Shown piece after piece: positions 1 through 8,180 of a stretch of 10,190 nt of DNA. A model generated the notes under the pieces. The model did no database searches. It was not told where the DNA came from and worked only from the letters and a program-made list of their open reading frames with translations. Both the position numbers and the translations under genes were made by a program. This DNA is from Arenicellales bacterium. GTDB lineage: Bacteria > Pseudomonadota > Gammaproteobacteria > Arenicellales > UBA868. The DNA lies in the NCBI GenBank assembly GCA_028825345.1, contig JAPKAJ010000072.1:1-10190 (forward strand). The letters are read 5' to 3'. Within the stretch, counting starts at the first letter, position 1. Each line of letters opens with the position of its first letter.

Positions 1-469
1 GGATACCTTTGATGAGGCGATCATCAACTACGTCCGTCGACGCCATGGTTTGCTTATCGGAGAGGCTACTGCCGAGCGGGTCAAAAAAGCGATTGGCACT
101 GCCTGGGAAGAATCCGATCACCGCGAGATGGAAGTCAAAGGCCGGGACATTGCAGAAGGGATGTCACATAGCCTGACTATTGGCAGCGATGAAGTTTACG
201 ATGCGATCAGTGACTCGCTGCGCCAGATCGTGCGCGTGATTCGCGAGACATTGGAAAATACGCCACCGGAACTTGCGGCTGATATTGGTGACAGGGGTAT
301 GGTGATTGCTGGCGGCGGCGCATTGATCCGCGATATGGACAGGCGTCTTATGCAGGAGACCGGATTACCGGTAGTGGTTGCCGATGATCCGCTGACCTGT
401 GTTGCCCGAGGTTGCGGCAGGGCGCTGGAGGAGATGAGCGCGCTGGGTGACGTCTTTACCCACGAATAG
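1..469 (+). CDS. mreB: Rod shape-determining protein MreB, C-terminal part (5' end outside window)
   Basis: MreB is the bacterial actin homologue. It forms ATP-bound filaments under the inner membrane that guide the elongation machinery. The open frame runs from base 2 to the TAG at 467-469, giving 155 residues, a little under half of the roughly 347-residue family length. Recognisable MreB segments are FDEAIINYVRRRHG at the left edge, IGEATAERVKKAIG, the ELAADIGDRGM stretch, and the actin-fold nucleotide-binding GGGALIRDMD (GGG codons from 311). The tail VVVADDPLTCVARGCGRALE is nearly diagnostic. GCGRALE replaces the more usual GGGKALE. mreC follows in the same direction after 85 bp, as in the classic mreBCD order. 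The identification is secure; the start codon and promoter lie outside the window. Confidence 0.97.
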   Translation, partial: DTFDEAIINYVRRRHGLLIGEATAERVKKAIGTAWEESDHREMEVKGRDIAEGMSHSLTIGSDEVYDAISDSLRQIVRVIRETLENTPPELAADIGDRGMVIAGGGALIRDMDRRLMQETGLPVVVADDPLTCVARGCGRALEEMSALGDVFTHE

Positions 470-516
470 GCTGTTACAGCGTGTCTGCACCGTCGTGCTG
501 GATACACTGTCCTCGT

Positions 517-540
517 GGCTCTGAACGTTCAGAGTCTTTT
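517..540 (+). terminator. Palindrome plus T-run between mreB and mreC, possible attenuator
   Basis: A perfect 16-base palindrome, CTCTGAACGTTCAGAG, lies at 519-534 and is followed by TCTTTT (535-540). As RNA it can fold into a 6-bp stem with an ACGT loop, lengthened to about 8 bp by G518-U535 and G517-C536. The T-run directly after the stem resembles a weak intrinsic terminator. It sits in the only sizeable gap of the cluster, where a partial stop would make mreB mRNA more abundant than mreCD and downstream mRNA. The stem is short and not GC-rich, so it is at best leaky. It could instead be a protein-binding palindrome or chance. Confidence 0.4.
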
Positions 541-554
541 CTGGGCCCTACCCG

Positions 555-1421
555 GTGAATCGAACCAGGAGTAGTGCGATTCGAGGGCTCAGCCTTTATG
601 TATTGCTGTCGGCTGGGCTGATTACTGCCGACCACTATAGTCCGGTGGTTCGCCAGATATTCCAGTTCGCAGCTGTTATTGGGGTGCCAGTGCATTTTCT
701 GGCTTCCTTGCCCAGTACCGTACTCGAGAGGATGCAGGGTAAGTTAGAGCCTACAGATCAGTTGCGCCGCAACTATGCAGCGCTTCGCGAACACAACCTC
801 ATTTTACAGGCCCGTCTGCATCGCTTCGAGTTTCTGGAGAGCGAGAACATCCGGTTGCGTCGGCTGCTTTCTGCGGTGCCGGCAGCGGCAGAAAAAGTGA
901 CGCTTGCGGCACTGGTTGCAGTCAATCCGGATCCGAGAGGCCAAGCAGTACTAATCAATAAGGGTAGTGCAGATGGCGTTTTTCAGGGCCAGCCCGTCGT
1001 TGATGCCGGTGGAATTGTCGGCCAGGTCACACGACCGGGAATGTTTCGAAGCACGGTTAGCCTGGTGACCCGTGAGAATCAGGGAATACCTGTCCAGGCT
1101 GCTCGCAGTAGTTTGCGGGCGGTGATTTACGGCGGGGGGCGTAACCGACCTTTGCGCGTACTGTATCTGGATCGTAATTCTGATATTCGCACTGGGGACC
1201 TGCTGGTAACCTCTGGACTGGCTGGCCGCTATCCTGCCGGATACCCGGTTGCTCTGGTCACCGCAGTGGAACGGAATCTCAGCGAGTCATTTATGAATGT
1301 TGCTGCTGAACCGACCTCGCATCTTGGAAGCGAGCGTGAAGTCTTATTGCTCTGGTTGCCGGTGCTAGATCAGCCGGTGGCGAGTGACTTGCTCGACTCA
1401 GAAGGTGAGTTGGTTGATTAG
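555..1421 (+). CDS. mreC: Rod shape-determining protein MreC
   Basis: MreC is a bitopic inner-membrane protein whose periplasmic part links MreB/MreD to PBP2 and activates RodA-PBP2. The 288-residue product has a short basic N-terminus, one membrane segment at about residues 11-26, a coiled coil at about 65-110 (rich in Leu, Arg and Glu; includes ESENIRLRRLL), and then the paired beta-barrel MreC domain. Family marks are VLINKGSADGVFQGQPVVD, GGIVGQVT, the IRTGDLLVTSGLAGRYPAGYPVA block, and LLLLWLP near the end. It lacks the long proline-rich tail that some gammaproteobacterial MreCs carry. The start is GTG with no convincing ribosome-binding site. It is the only standard start between the upstream in-frame TGA (522-524) and the membrane segment; a TTG at 603 is inside that segment. 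The mreD ATG lies 10 bp after the TAG stop. Confidence 0.95.
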   Translation: MNRTRSSAIRGLSLYVLLSAGLITADHYSPVVRQIFQFAAVIGVPVHFLASLPSTVLERMQGKLEPTDQLRRNYAALREHNLILQARLHRFEFLESENIRLRRLLSAVPAAAEKVTLAALVAVNPDPRGQAVLINKGSADGVFQGQPVVDAGGIVGQVTRPGMFRSTVSLVTRENQGIPVQAARSSLRAVIYGGGRNRPLRVLYLDRNSDIRTGDLLVTSGLAGRYPAGYPVALVTAVERNLSESFMNVAAEPTSHLGSEREVLLLWLPVLDQPVASDLLDSEGELVD

Positions 1422-1431
1422 CGTCAATACA

Positions 1432-1911
1432 ATGCAACGCCGTACGTGGGTTCCGATTGCGACGGGGATTGTTGCTCTGGTATTTTTTGCGCTGCCGAGC
1501 GAAGAGCCCCTGCGAGGGTTTTTGCCAGACTGGGTATCTCTTGTCCTGATTTACTGGACTTTTGCTTTGCCGGCACGAATGATGGTTGGAATGGCGTGGT
1601 CGGCTGGGTTGGTAGTCGACATTGTGAGCTTTGGCTTGCCGGGCGTCTATGCTCTCAGCAAGGCTGTGCTGGTGTATCTGGCCCGCGTTCTGGCGCTCAG
1701 GGTACGGACCTATCCTTTGTGGCAGCAGACCATTGTCGTATTGGGATTACTCGGCATTGAGGTGCTGATACTGACACTCATCGATTTTATTGTTAGTGGC
1801 GACCTGACCGGGTTGCAACGCTGGACCACCGTGGTGGTAGGCGCTCTGGTATGGCCCGCGGTTTATTGGATCTTGCGTCGCGCCCGTCACCTTGCGCGAC
1901 TCGGCCACTGA
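1432..1911 (+). CDS. mreD: Rod shape-determining protein MreD
   Basis: MreD is a small polytopic inner-membrane protein of the Rod complex that interacts with MreC. The product has 159 residues, normal for the family, and is almost wholly hydrophobic with about five membrane spans. Family marks are the early proline-containing LPDWVSLVLIYW, followed by GMAWSAGLVVDIVSFGLPG, the typical MreD stretch in the second or third span with its conserved Asp and Gly. It ends with the basic tail RRARHLARLGH. I chose ATG 1432, 10 bp after the mreC stop. In-frame alternatives overlap mreC: TTG 1414, which has a better-placed AAGGTGAG at 1402-1409, and GTG 1405 and GTG 1384. Those would only add a non-family leader. 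PBP2 follows closely. Confidence 0.93.
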   Translation: MQRRTWVPIATGIVALVFFALPSEEPLRGFLPDWVSLVLIYWTFALPARMMVGMAWSAGLVVDIVSFGLPGVYALSKAVLVYLARVLALRVRTYPLWQQTIVVLGLLGIEVLILTLIDFIVSGDLTGLQRWTTVVVGALVWPAVYWILRRARHLARLGH

Positions 1912-1921
1912 GGGGCTAGGC

Positions 1922-3811
1922 ATGGCGGCGGCGCAATCTTTTAACCGGCAACCCATGGAGGCGAGTGTTGTCAGGAGTCGGCTACGACTGGCCGGGTTGT
2001 TGGCGCTGGTGCTTTCTGGATTGCTTTTGTCGCGGCTTTACGTATTACAGGTCGCCGAATACAGTCGTTACCAGACTCTGTCACTGGAAAATCATATCCG
2101 CCTGCAGGCTCTACCGCCTGTGCGCGGGCTTATCCTGGATCGTAACGGCGTTGTCTTGGCTCGCAACACCGCAGTCTACACCCTGCAGGTAATACCGGAA
2201 AAAGTTGGCGATATGGATTTGGTGTTACACGAGATAGGCAAACTGGTCGATCTTGAAGAGGATGACATTGCAGTATTCAAGAAAAACCTCAGGCGCCGGC
2301 CAAGTTTTGAGAAACACCTGCTGAAGTCGAAGTTGGATGACGCTGAAGCTGCACGTTTTGCAGTTAACGAATACCGTTTTTCTGGTGTGACGCTTGAGGC
2401 CATGTTGCACCGCGATTATCCGTTGGCTGATCTGACTGGGCATGTGCTTGGTTACGTGGGGCGTATCAGTGAGCAGGACGAGGCGCGCCTGGACTCCGCT
2501 GCGTATCAGGGCGTATCTCATACCGGAAAGTTGGGTATCGAGAGTTATTACGAGAGCTTGCTCCTCGGGCGTTCTGGGTTCGAGCAGGTCGAGATTGACG
2601 CCCATGGCCGCACGTTACGAACCATCAACCGGGAGAGTGCGATACCAGGCCAGAATCTATACCTCAGCCTCGATGTTGGCCTGCAACGAATTGCTCGGGA
2701 GGCGCTGGGCAATCGCCGTGGCGCCGTTGTCGCGATGGATCCGGGCTCGGGCGAGATATTGGCGATGGTCAGTGCCCCGGCTTATGACCCCAACCTTTTC
2801 GTTGATGGCATCAGTCGGGAGGCCTACCAGGCCTTAATCCAGTTGGCCGACAAGCCACTACTGAACCGCGCCCTGTATGGACGCTATTCTCCCGGATCGA
2901 CGATCAAACCTATTATGGCTTTGGCCACTATGGACGCCGGGGTGAGCCCGCAGGAAAGGGTGTTTTGCCCAGGCTGGTTCATGCTGCCGGATAGTACTCG
3001 TAGGTACCGTTGCTGGAAACGTACTGGGCACGGCAGCGTCAATCTGCACGATGCTATCGAGCAATCCTGTGATACCTACTTCTACCAGGCGGGAGTCCGT
3101 CTTGGCATAGATAAGATGGCTTCGTTTCTCTTCAGTTTTGGATTTGGCAAGCAAAGCGGGGTGGATTTACCGAGTGAACCTTCCGGTCTTGTTCCCACCG
3201 CCGAATGGAAGCGGGCCACGCGCCAGGAACCTTGGTATCCTGGTGAGGATGTTATCACCGCGATCGGCCAGGGATTCCTGCTGACGACCCCCTTACAGCT
3301 GGCCCGCGCTAGCGCGATGCTGGCTAGTCGCGGTCGACTCGTCAAGCCAACCCTGTTGCGTCGTCAGGAGAACCCGCTCACGGGCCAAGTGCAAGAGGCC
3401 CAGGTCGATACTTTATCAGAGGCGCCGGCACTGGCCATAGACGAGAAGGATGTCGAGTGGGTTATCCGGTCAATGACAGCGGTTATGCACGGGCGGCGCG
3501 GTACGGCACGGGCCAGTGGGCGGCGCAGTGCTTACCGCATGGCCGGAAAGACCGGCACTGCACAGGTAGTCAGCATTGCTCAGGATGGCGAATACGATGC
3601 AAAATCTTTGCGTGAAACACTGCGTGATCATGCGCTGTTCATCGCTTTTGCGCCTGTCGATCATCCGAAGATCGCCATCGCCGTCGTGGTAGAAAATGGA
3701 GGTAGCGGTGCAGCGGTGGCCGCTCCGATCGCGCGCAAGGTGATGGATTACTTTTTTCTCAAACGCTTGCGGCGGGCAGCTTTGACTGGGGCATCCGGTG
3801 TTTTCGGGTAG
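1922..3811 (+). CDS. mrdA: Penicillin-binding protein 2, elongation transpeptidase
   Basis: PBP2 is the class B transpeptidase that cross-links the glycan made by its partner RodA during side-wall growth. The 629-residue product has an N-terminal membrane anchor at about residues 22-42, then PPVRGLILDRNGVVLARN, typical of the PBP dimerisation region, and GKLGIESYYESLLLGRSG. The catalytic domain carries the three penicillin-binding motifs in order: S326-T-I-K329 (nucleophile Ser), S382-C-D384 and K543-T-G545. The ISYxxA-like IAIGQG and the GWFMLPD...WKRTGHG region before the second motif are also characteristic of PBP2. The start is ATG 1922, with GAGGGG at 1910-1915 at good spacing, 10 bp after the mreD stop. 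An in-frame TTG at 1892 would overlap mreD and ATG 1955 is a shorter option. The 3' end overlaps rodA by 14 bp. Confidence 0.96.
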   Translation: MAAAQSFNRQPMEASVVRSRLRLAGLLALVLSGLLLSRLYVLQVAEYSRYQTLSLENHIRLQALPPVRGLILDRNGVVLARNTAVYTLQVIPEKVGDMDLVLHEIGKLVDLEEDDIAVFKKNLRRRPSFEKHLLKSKLDDAEAARFAVNEYRFSGVTLEAMLHRDYPLADLTGHVLGYVGRISEQDEARLDSAAYQGVSHTGKLGIESYYESLLLGRSGFEQVEIDAHGRTLRTINRESAIPGQNLYLSLDVGLQRIAREALGNRRGAVVAMDPGSGEILAMVSAPAYDPNLFVDGISREAYQALIQLADKPLLNRALYGRYSPGSTIKPIMALATMDAGVSPQERVFCPGWFMLPDSTRRYRCWKRTGHGSVNLHDAIEQSCDTYFYQAGVRLGIDKMASFLFSFGFGKQSGVDLPSEPSGLVPTAEWKRATRQEPWYPGEDVITAIGQGFLLTTPLQLARASAMLASRGRLVKPTLLRRQENPLTGQVQEAQVDTLSEAPALAIDEKDVEWVIRSMTAVMHGRRGTARASGRRSAYRMAGKTGTAQVVSIAQDGEYDAKSLRETLRDHALFIAFAPVDHPKIAIAVVVENGGSGAAVAAPIARKVMDYFFLKRLRRAALTGASGVFG

Positions 3812-4877
3812 GCAATTACATCTGGATGGCCCACTGCTGATTGGCCTGCTGGTCTTGAGCGCTTTGGGATTGGTTGTGATTTTCAGTGCTTCGGGTGAGG
3901 ACTGGAGTGTTATGGCCCGCCAGGGGCTTCGGCTTGGTATCTCGTTGGTAGTCATGGTGGCGGTGGCCCAGGTATCTCCTGAGAATCTGCGCCGTTTTTC
4001 CCCTCACCTTTTTGTCGTGGGTGTAATCCTGCTGGTGGCCGTGCTGGTTATGGGCGCTGCAGGTAAGGGCGCCCAACGCTGGCTCGACCTCGGTTTGGTT
4101 CGATTTCAACCCTCGGAACTGATGAAGTTGGGAGTGCCGATGGTCGTGGCCTGGTTGCTAACCCGCAGCCAAGTGCCGCCCAGGTTTGCTATCGTGCTGC
4201 TTGCGTTGGCGCTGACCCTGATTCCGGCGAGTCTTGTCGTGGTACAGCCTGATCTGGGCACGGCTATCATGCTTGTGGTGTCCGGGCTTTTTGTGCTTTT
4301 CTTGGCCGGTATCCGTTGGCAGCATGTACTCATGATGTTGGCCGCAGTGACTGCAGTGGCCCCCTACCTATGGTTTCGCTTGCAGGAGTACCAGCGCCAG
4401 CGGATTCTGACGCTGTTTGATCCTTGGGCTGATCCCATGGGTAGTGGTTACCAGGCTATCCAGGCGCAGATTGCCATTGGCTCGGCGGGTATATCCGGCA
4501 AAGGTTGGTTAGCGGGCAGCCAGTCGCACCTCGAATTTATTCCCGAGCGTAGCACCGATTTCATCTTCGCTGTTTTCGCGGAGGAGTTTGGTTTAATCGG
4601 AGTGCTTATGCTGTTGTTGCTTTATCTTTTTGTAGTGGGTCGTTGTTTGGTGATGGCGTACCATACGCGGGGAACTTTCTCACGATTATTGATTGGCAGT
4701 CTGGCACTGACTTTCTTTTTTTATGTTTTTGTCAATCTCGGTATGGTCTCAGGTATCCTTCCTATCGTGGGGGTGCCACTTCCACTAATCAGCTACGGAG
4801 GTACATCGATGCTTACACTGATGGCAGCATTTGGAATTATCATGGGCCTTCACGCCAGGCGTCGGTTGATGACATGA
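3798..4877 (+). CDS. rodA: Peptidoglycan glycosyltransferase RodA (SEDS family)
   Basis: RodA polymerises lipid II into glycan strands in the inner membrane and works as a pair with PBP2, the product of the preceding gene. The 359-residue product is near the usual 370 and has about ten hydrophobic spans. SEDS marks are GAQRWLDLGLVRFQPSELMKL, VVVQPDLGTA, GSGYQAIQAQIAIGSAG, SQSHLEFIPERSTDFIFAV and PLPLISYGGTSML. Asp254 in the TDFIF stretch is in the place of the essential Asp of E. coli RodA (D262), an alignment made by eye. The start is GTG 3798, inside the last codons of PBP2, with GGGG at 3788-3791 as a modest ribosome-binding site. The 14-bp overlap suggests coupled translation and balanced synthesis of the two partners. 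The stop TGA overlaps the mltB ATG. Confidence 0.96.
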   Translation: MFSGRQLHLDGPLLIGLLVLSALGLVVIFSASGEDWSVMARQGLRLGISLVVMVAVAQVSPENLRRFSPHLFVVGVILLVAVLVMGAAGKGAQRWLDLGLVRFQPSELMKLGVPMVVAWLLTRSQVPPRFAIVLLALALTLIPASLVVVQPDLGTAIMLVVSGLFVLFLAGIRWQHVLMMLAAVTAVAPYLWFRLQEYQRQRILTLFDPWADPMGSGYQAIQAQIAIGSAGISGKGWLAGSQSHLEFIPERSTDFIFAVFAEEFGLIGVLMLLLLYLFVVGRCLVMAYHTRGTFSRLLIGSLALTFFFYVFVNLGMVSGILPIVGVPLPLISYGGTSMLTLMAAFGIIMGLHARRRLMT

Positions 4878-5878
4878 AGATAATTTTGGGCTATGCGAAT
4901 ATAGAACGACTAGCGCAGGTTTGTGTGCTAGTCGTATTAGCAGCAGTTGTGGCACCGGCGATGGCTGTGTCCCTTGATCAGTATCCGCGCCTCGTGGAAT
5001 TAGCCAATCGCATGGCCGGGACACCCGGACTCAATGGCGAGCAGATCAAAGACTGGTTTCGGGATGCTGTGATCAAGTCGAAAATCATCAGTGCGATGAA
5101 TCGGCCAGCTGAGCGACTACCTTGGCATCGGTACCAGTCGCTGTTTGTTAACTCTGCCTCCATCAATGGTGGAGTTCAATTTATGAAGCGCAATGCGGCG
5201 ACCCTCGCCCGTGCGCAACAGCAATACGGAGTACCAGCTGAAATTATCGTAGCAATCATTGGGATAGAAACCCGCTACGGCAAGGTGCTCGGTAATTTGC
5301 GTGTACTGGACAGTCTGGTGACGCTCTCTATGGAATACCCACGGCGCAGTAAGTTCTTTTCCTCTGAGCTGGAACATTTCCTGCACCTGGTTTCGGAGCA
5401 GGGCCTGGACCCGTTATCGGTTAAGGGCTCCTACGCGGGCGCTATGGGGGTGCCTCAGTTTATGCCTAGTAGTTATCGCGAGTATGCCGTTGATTTTGAT
5501 GATGATGGACGAGCCGATCTGATCCATAGTATTGCTGATGCAATAGGCAGTGCGGCGAATTATCTGGCACGGCATCACTGGCGCTCTGGTGAGGCTATTG
5601 TTACCCGGGTTATTGATCCCCCTGATGAACTTCAGGCAATGGCCACTCGTGGCCTGAAGGCGCTAACACCGGCAGCCAAGGTCCGCTCACTGGGCGTACC
5701 GGTATCGGCAGGCAGTGGCGACAAACTCGGTGTCATGCAGTTTGAGGGCAAGATAGGCACCGCTTATCGCCTCGGGCACCACAACTTCTTCGTGATCACC
5801 CGCTATAACCATAGTCAGAATTATGCGATGTCGGTTTTTGAACTGGCAGAGCAGATCGCGGTGGCGACCGAGAATTGA
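4874..5878 (+). CDS. mltB: Membrane-bound/periplasmic lytic murein transglycosylase B
   Basis: MltB cleaves the MurNAc-GlcNAc bond of peptidoglycan with formation of 1,6-anhydroMurNAc. The 334-residue product has a signal peptide (hydrophobic run at about 13-29, likely cut after AMA at residue 31). The catalytic Glu132 sits in IIGIETRYGK, the family signature. Further marks are AGAMGVPQFMPSSYREYAVDFD and an acidic DxDDDGxxD loop at residues 207-215, where E. coli Slt35/MltB carries its EF-hand-like calcium site, followed by DAIGSAANYLARHHW. I see no lipobox cysteine at the end of the signal, so this copy may be soluble rather than a lipoprotein as in E. coli. The start is ATG 4874, overlapping the rodA stop as ATGA. 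The frame stays open upstream to 4643, but that part is the rodA shadow. Confidence 0.94.
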   Translation: MKIILGYANIERLAQVCVLVVLAAVVAPAMAVSLDQYPRLVELANRMAGTPGLNGEQIKDWFRDAVIKSKIISAMNRPAERLPWHRYQSLFVNSASINGGVQFMKRNAATLARAQQQYGVPAEIIVAIIGIETRYGKVLGNLRVLDSLVTLSMEYPRRSKFFSSELEHFLHLVSEQGLDPLSVKGSYAGAMGVPQFMPSSYREYAVDFDDDGRADLIHSIADAIGSAANYLARHHWRSGEAIVTRVIDPPDELQAMATRGLKALTPAAKVRSLGVPVSAGSGDKLGVMQFEGKIGTAYRLGHHNFFVITRYNHSQNYAMSVFELAEQIAVATEN

Positions 5879-6706
5879 ATGAAATCGCCGGGGCGCTCGA
5901 TCGCGCTGTACCTTTTGTTGGTGAGTCTGTTGCCCGGTTGCAGCTTCTTTCGAGATAAACCGTCCGGCGCCTACTTTGAAGATGATGGGCCGCCTGTTGG
6001 CGGCCCGAATCCCGCCAGTGTCGCCAATGCTGTGCCTAGGCCCGAACCGCTCAGTAGGATCGGTAATAAACCTTACGAGGTATATGGTGTGACCTATGTG
6101 CCGATACGAAAGGTATCGGTGGGCCATGTAGAGACCGGGGAAGCGTCCTGGTACGGTCGAAAATTTCATGGCCGTAACACTTCCAATGGAGATGTCTATG
6201 ATATGTATGGCATGACAGCGGCACATAAGACTCTGCCACTCCCCACTTACTTACAAGTGCGTAATCTCGCTAATGGCCGTGAGGTCGTAGTCCGGGTGAA
6301 CGACCGCGGACCCTTCCTGGGTGGGCGCATTCTGGACTTGTCATACATGGCAGCACAAAAACTTGGTGTTGTAGCGACCGGAACTGCCAAAGTCAGGATT
6401 GAAGTTATCGATGGCGTGGTGCCAGCTAAGGCGCCAGTCCAGTCCATAGCTCTTGACCGCCCTGAAGCTGTATTTTTCCTTCAGGCCGGAAGTTTTCGAT
6501 TAGCCACTAACGCGCATCGGCTCAAGGCTGATTTGGCTGGGGCCGGGGTAACCGACATCCGAGTTGTCACCGTCCAGATTGCACAGAACCTGTATTATCG
6601 AGTCCAGGTAGGCCCAATACACGGCTCAGCGGCGGTGAGTACGCAGCGCGGTATTGTCATAAACGTAACAGGTATCGAGCCTAAAGTGGTAAAGGAGTGC
6701 TGTTGA
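5879..6706 (+). CDS. rlpA: RlpA septal-ring-type lytic transglycosylase, SPOR-domain lipoprotein
   Basis: RlpA cleaves denuded glycan strands (those without stem peptides) in species such as Pseudomonas aeruginosa. The 275-residue product is a lipoprotein: lipobox LLPGC with Cys21, and Ser at +2, which fits the outer membrane. The double-psi beta-barrel domain spans about 90-180 (GEASWYGRKFHGRNTSNG onward). His116 (AAHKTLPLP) and Asp142 (VNDRGPF) have the same 26-residue spacing as the catalytic pair reported for P. aeruginosa RlpA, so it is probably active. The C-terminal part from about 197 (AVFFLQAGSFRL...YYRVQVGPI) is a SPOR domain, which binds denuded glycan at septa. The protein ends in two cysteines, which is unusual. 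ATG 5879 follows the mltB stop with no gap. The order mltB-rlpA-dacA is common in gammaproteobacteria. Confidence 0.95.
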   Translation: MKSPGRSIALYLLLVSLLPGCSFFRDKPSGAYFEDDGPPVGGPNPASVANAVPRPEPLSRIGNKPYEVYGVTYVPIRKVSVGHVETGEASWYGRKFHGRNTSNGDVYDMYGMTAAHKTLPLPTYLQVRNLANGREVVVRVNDRGPFLGGRILDLSYMAAQKLGVVATGTAKVRIEVIDGVVPAKAPVQSIALDRPEAVFFLQAGSFRLATNAHRLKADLAGAGVTDIRVVTVQIAQNLYYRVQVGPIHGSAAVSTQRGIVINVTGIEPKVVKECC

Positions 6707-6708
6707 AT

Positions 6709-7890
6709 ATGGTTCAAAGATGGACGAGGGGTATTGGGTGGGGCGCACTGTGTCTGGCCCTGGTAGCAGTGTCACCGATGGTTCACAGCGAGATCGAATC
6801 GGATCTGGCAGGCAAGATGCGATCAACCATTTTGCCACCCAAACTTCAGGCTTCCTCCTGGGTGCTGATGGATGCTGCAACTGGTGTGATGCTTGCAGGC
6901 AAAAATCCGAACAAGCCGGTTGAGCCAGCTAGTCTGACCAAGTTGTTGACTGCGTTTATCGTTTTTCGCCAAATCCAACGTGGTAGCGTCAGTCCAGACG
7001 ACGAAGTGGTGGTGAGTGAGAAAGCCTGGCGATCGAAAGGCTCACGCATGTTTATCGAGGCAGGAGACAAGGTCCGGATTGATGATCTGTTAATGGGGCT
7101 TATTGTTCAGTCAGGCAACGATGCCGCAGTGGCGTTGGCTGAGTACGTCGCTGGTAGTGAGGTCGGGTTTGCCGATCTTATGAATCAGGTCGCCGCCGAA
7201 CTGGGTATGACTAACAGTCATTTTACAAACAGTTCCGGCATGCCACACCCAGATCATTTCAGTACGGCCTATGACATCACTCTCCTGGCTCAGGTGATTA
7301 TCCGCGATCAGCCGAAGCATTATGCACGGTACGCCATCAGAGACTTTACCTGGAACGATATTACCCAAAAGAACCGCAATCCCCTGTTGGACAGGGATGA
7401 CTCGATCGACGGCATCAAGACCGGGTATACCCGGTCGGCTGGCTATTGCCTGGTTGGCTCAGCACATCGTGACGGGATGCGCCTGATTGGTTCAGTAATG
7501 GGTGCCGAGGGCAACAGAGAACGTGCCGATGCTGTTTATTCGCTGTTGCGCTTTGGTTTTGCCGCCTACGAGCGCCATGACCTTTACCTGGCAAAGCACA
7601 AGATTGTGGATGCAAAAGTATTCAAGGGTGCAGTAACCTCAGTTGAGGTGGGGCTAGCTGATCCAATCGATCTGGTGCTGCCCAAGGGAGCTGGCAAGAG
7701 TTTGCAGGCAACTGTCCAATTGATAGACCCTGTGGTGGCACCGCTGGAAGCGGGTCAGTTACTGGGAACACTCACAGTCCAAATGGACGGGGCTGACTTG
7801 TTGTCGCGCCCGCTGGTGACCTTGCACGCTGTCGCCGAGGGGACATGGTTCAACCGCATGGCTGATGTGGTTCGCTTATGGTTTCACTGA
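6709..7890 (+). CDS. dacA: D-alanyl-D-alanine carboxypeptidase, PBP5/6 type
   Basis: This is a low-molecular-weight PBP that removes the terminal D-Ala from pentapeptides in the periplasm and so limits cross-linking. The 393-residue product has a signal peptide at 1-27 (cut near MVHS), a peptidase S11 domain with S75-L-T-K78, S135-G-N137 and K237-T-G239, and the C-terminal beta domain (DPIDLVLPKG...). It ends with the amphipathic helix GTWFNRMADVVRLWFH, the usual membrane anchor of this family. The start choice is open: ATG 6709 is taken here, but AAAGGAG at 6691-6697 is better placed for TTG 6703, which would overlap the rlpA stop as TTGA and add two residues. GTG 6697 overlaps the ribosome-binding site and is unlikely. 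Confidence 0.95.
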   Translation: MVQRWTRGIGWGALCLALVAVSPMVHSEIESDLAGKMRSTILPPKLQASSWVLMDAATGVMLAGKNPNKPVEPASLTKLLTAFIVFRQIQRGSVSPDDEVVVSEKAWRSKGSRMFIEAGDKVRIDDLLMGLIVQSGNDAAVALAEYVAGSEVGFADLMNQVAAELGMTNSHFTNSSGMPHPDHFSTAYDITLLAQVIIRDQPKHYARYAIRDFTWNDITQKNRNPLLDRDDSIDGIKTGYTRSAGYCLVGSAHRDGMRLIGSVMGAEGNRERADAVYSLLRFGFAAYERHDLYLAKHKIVDAKVFKGAVTSVEVGLADPIDLVLPKGAGKSLQATVQLIDPVVAPLEAGQLLGTLTVQMDGADLLSRPLVTLHAVAEGTWFNRMADVVRLWFH

Positions 7891-8180
7891 TGTCGGGTCG
7901 TTCAGATCAAAACCCCGCAGAAGAGGTGGAACTGTTCAACTTCCCCTGTCGCTTCCAGATCAAGGTGATGGGACGGAAGAGCGAAGGATTTAACACGCTG
8001 GTCTCTAAGGTGGTGAGCCGTCACCTCGATGGCGCGGCTATACTGGATGTCAGTACACGCGAAAGTAGCGGCGCAAGTTATGTATCGGTCAATTGCACTA
8101 TCGAGGCGACAAGCCGCCAGCAATTGGACGCGATTTACCTTGACCTCAACAGCGAGAGCGACGTACTGGTCACGCTGTGA
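7890..8180 (+). CDS. ybeD: YbeD family protein (DUF493), ACT-like fold
   Basis: This is a small cytoplasmic protein of the YbeD/DUF493 family, of unknown biochemical role, with a fold resembling ACT-type regulatory domains. The 96-residue product contains the family pattern FPCRFQIKVMGRKSEGF near the start, then VVSRHLDGA, and a beta strand region SYVSVNCTIEATSRQQLDAIY. E. coli YbeD is 87 residues. ATG 7890 shares its first base with the dacA TGA (TGATG). ATG 7878 in the same frame would overlap dacA by 13 bp and add four residues; neither has a good ribosome-binding site, so translation is probably coupled to dacA. It sits between dacA and lipB as in many gammaproteobacteria, and a link to lipoate metabolism has been suggested from that position only. 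Its last base starts the inverted repeat in front of lipB. Confidence 0.9.
   Translation: MSGRSDQNPAEEVELFNFPCRFQIKVMGRKSEGFNTLVSKVVSRHLDGAAILDVSTRESSGASYVSVNCTIEATSRQQLDAIYLDLNSESDVLVTL

Noticed and set aside
3470..3955. A 161-residue - strand open frame over the PBP2/RodA junction, and a 179-residue one at 5687-6226 over mltB/rlpA.
   Set aside because: Both lie wholly antisense to genes with strong family motifs and have no recognisable content of their own.
4643..4873. A long N-terminal extension of MltB inside rodA.
   Set aside because: The extension is an out-of-frame reading of rodA; the ATG at 4874 gives a normal signal peptide and family length and overlaps the rodA stop in the usual ATGA form.
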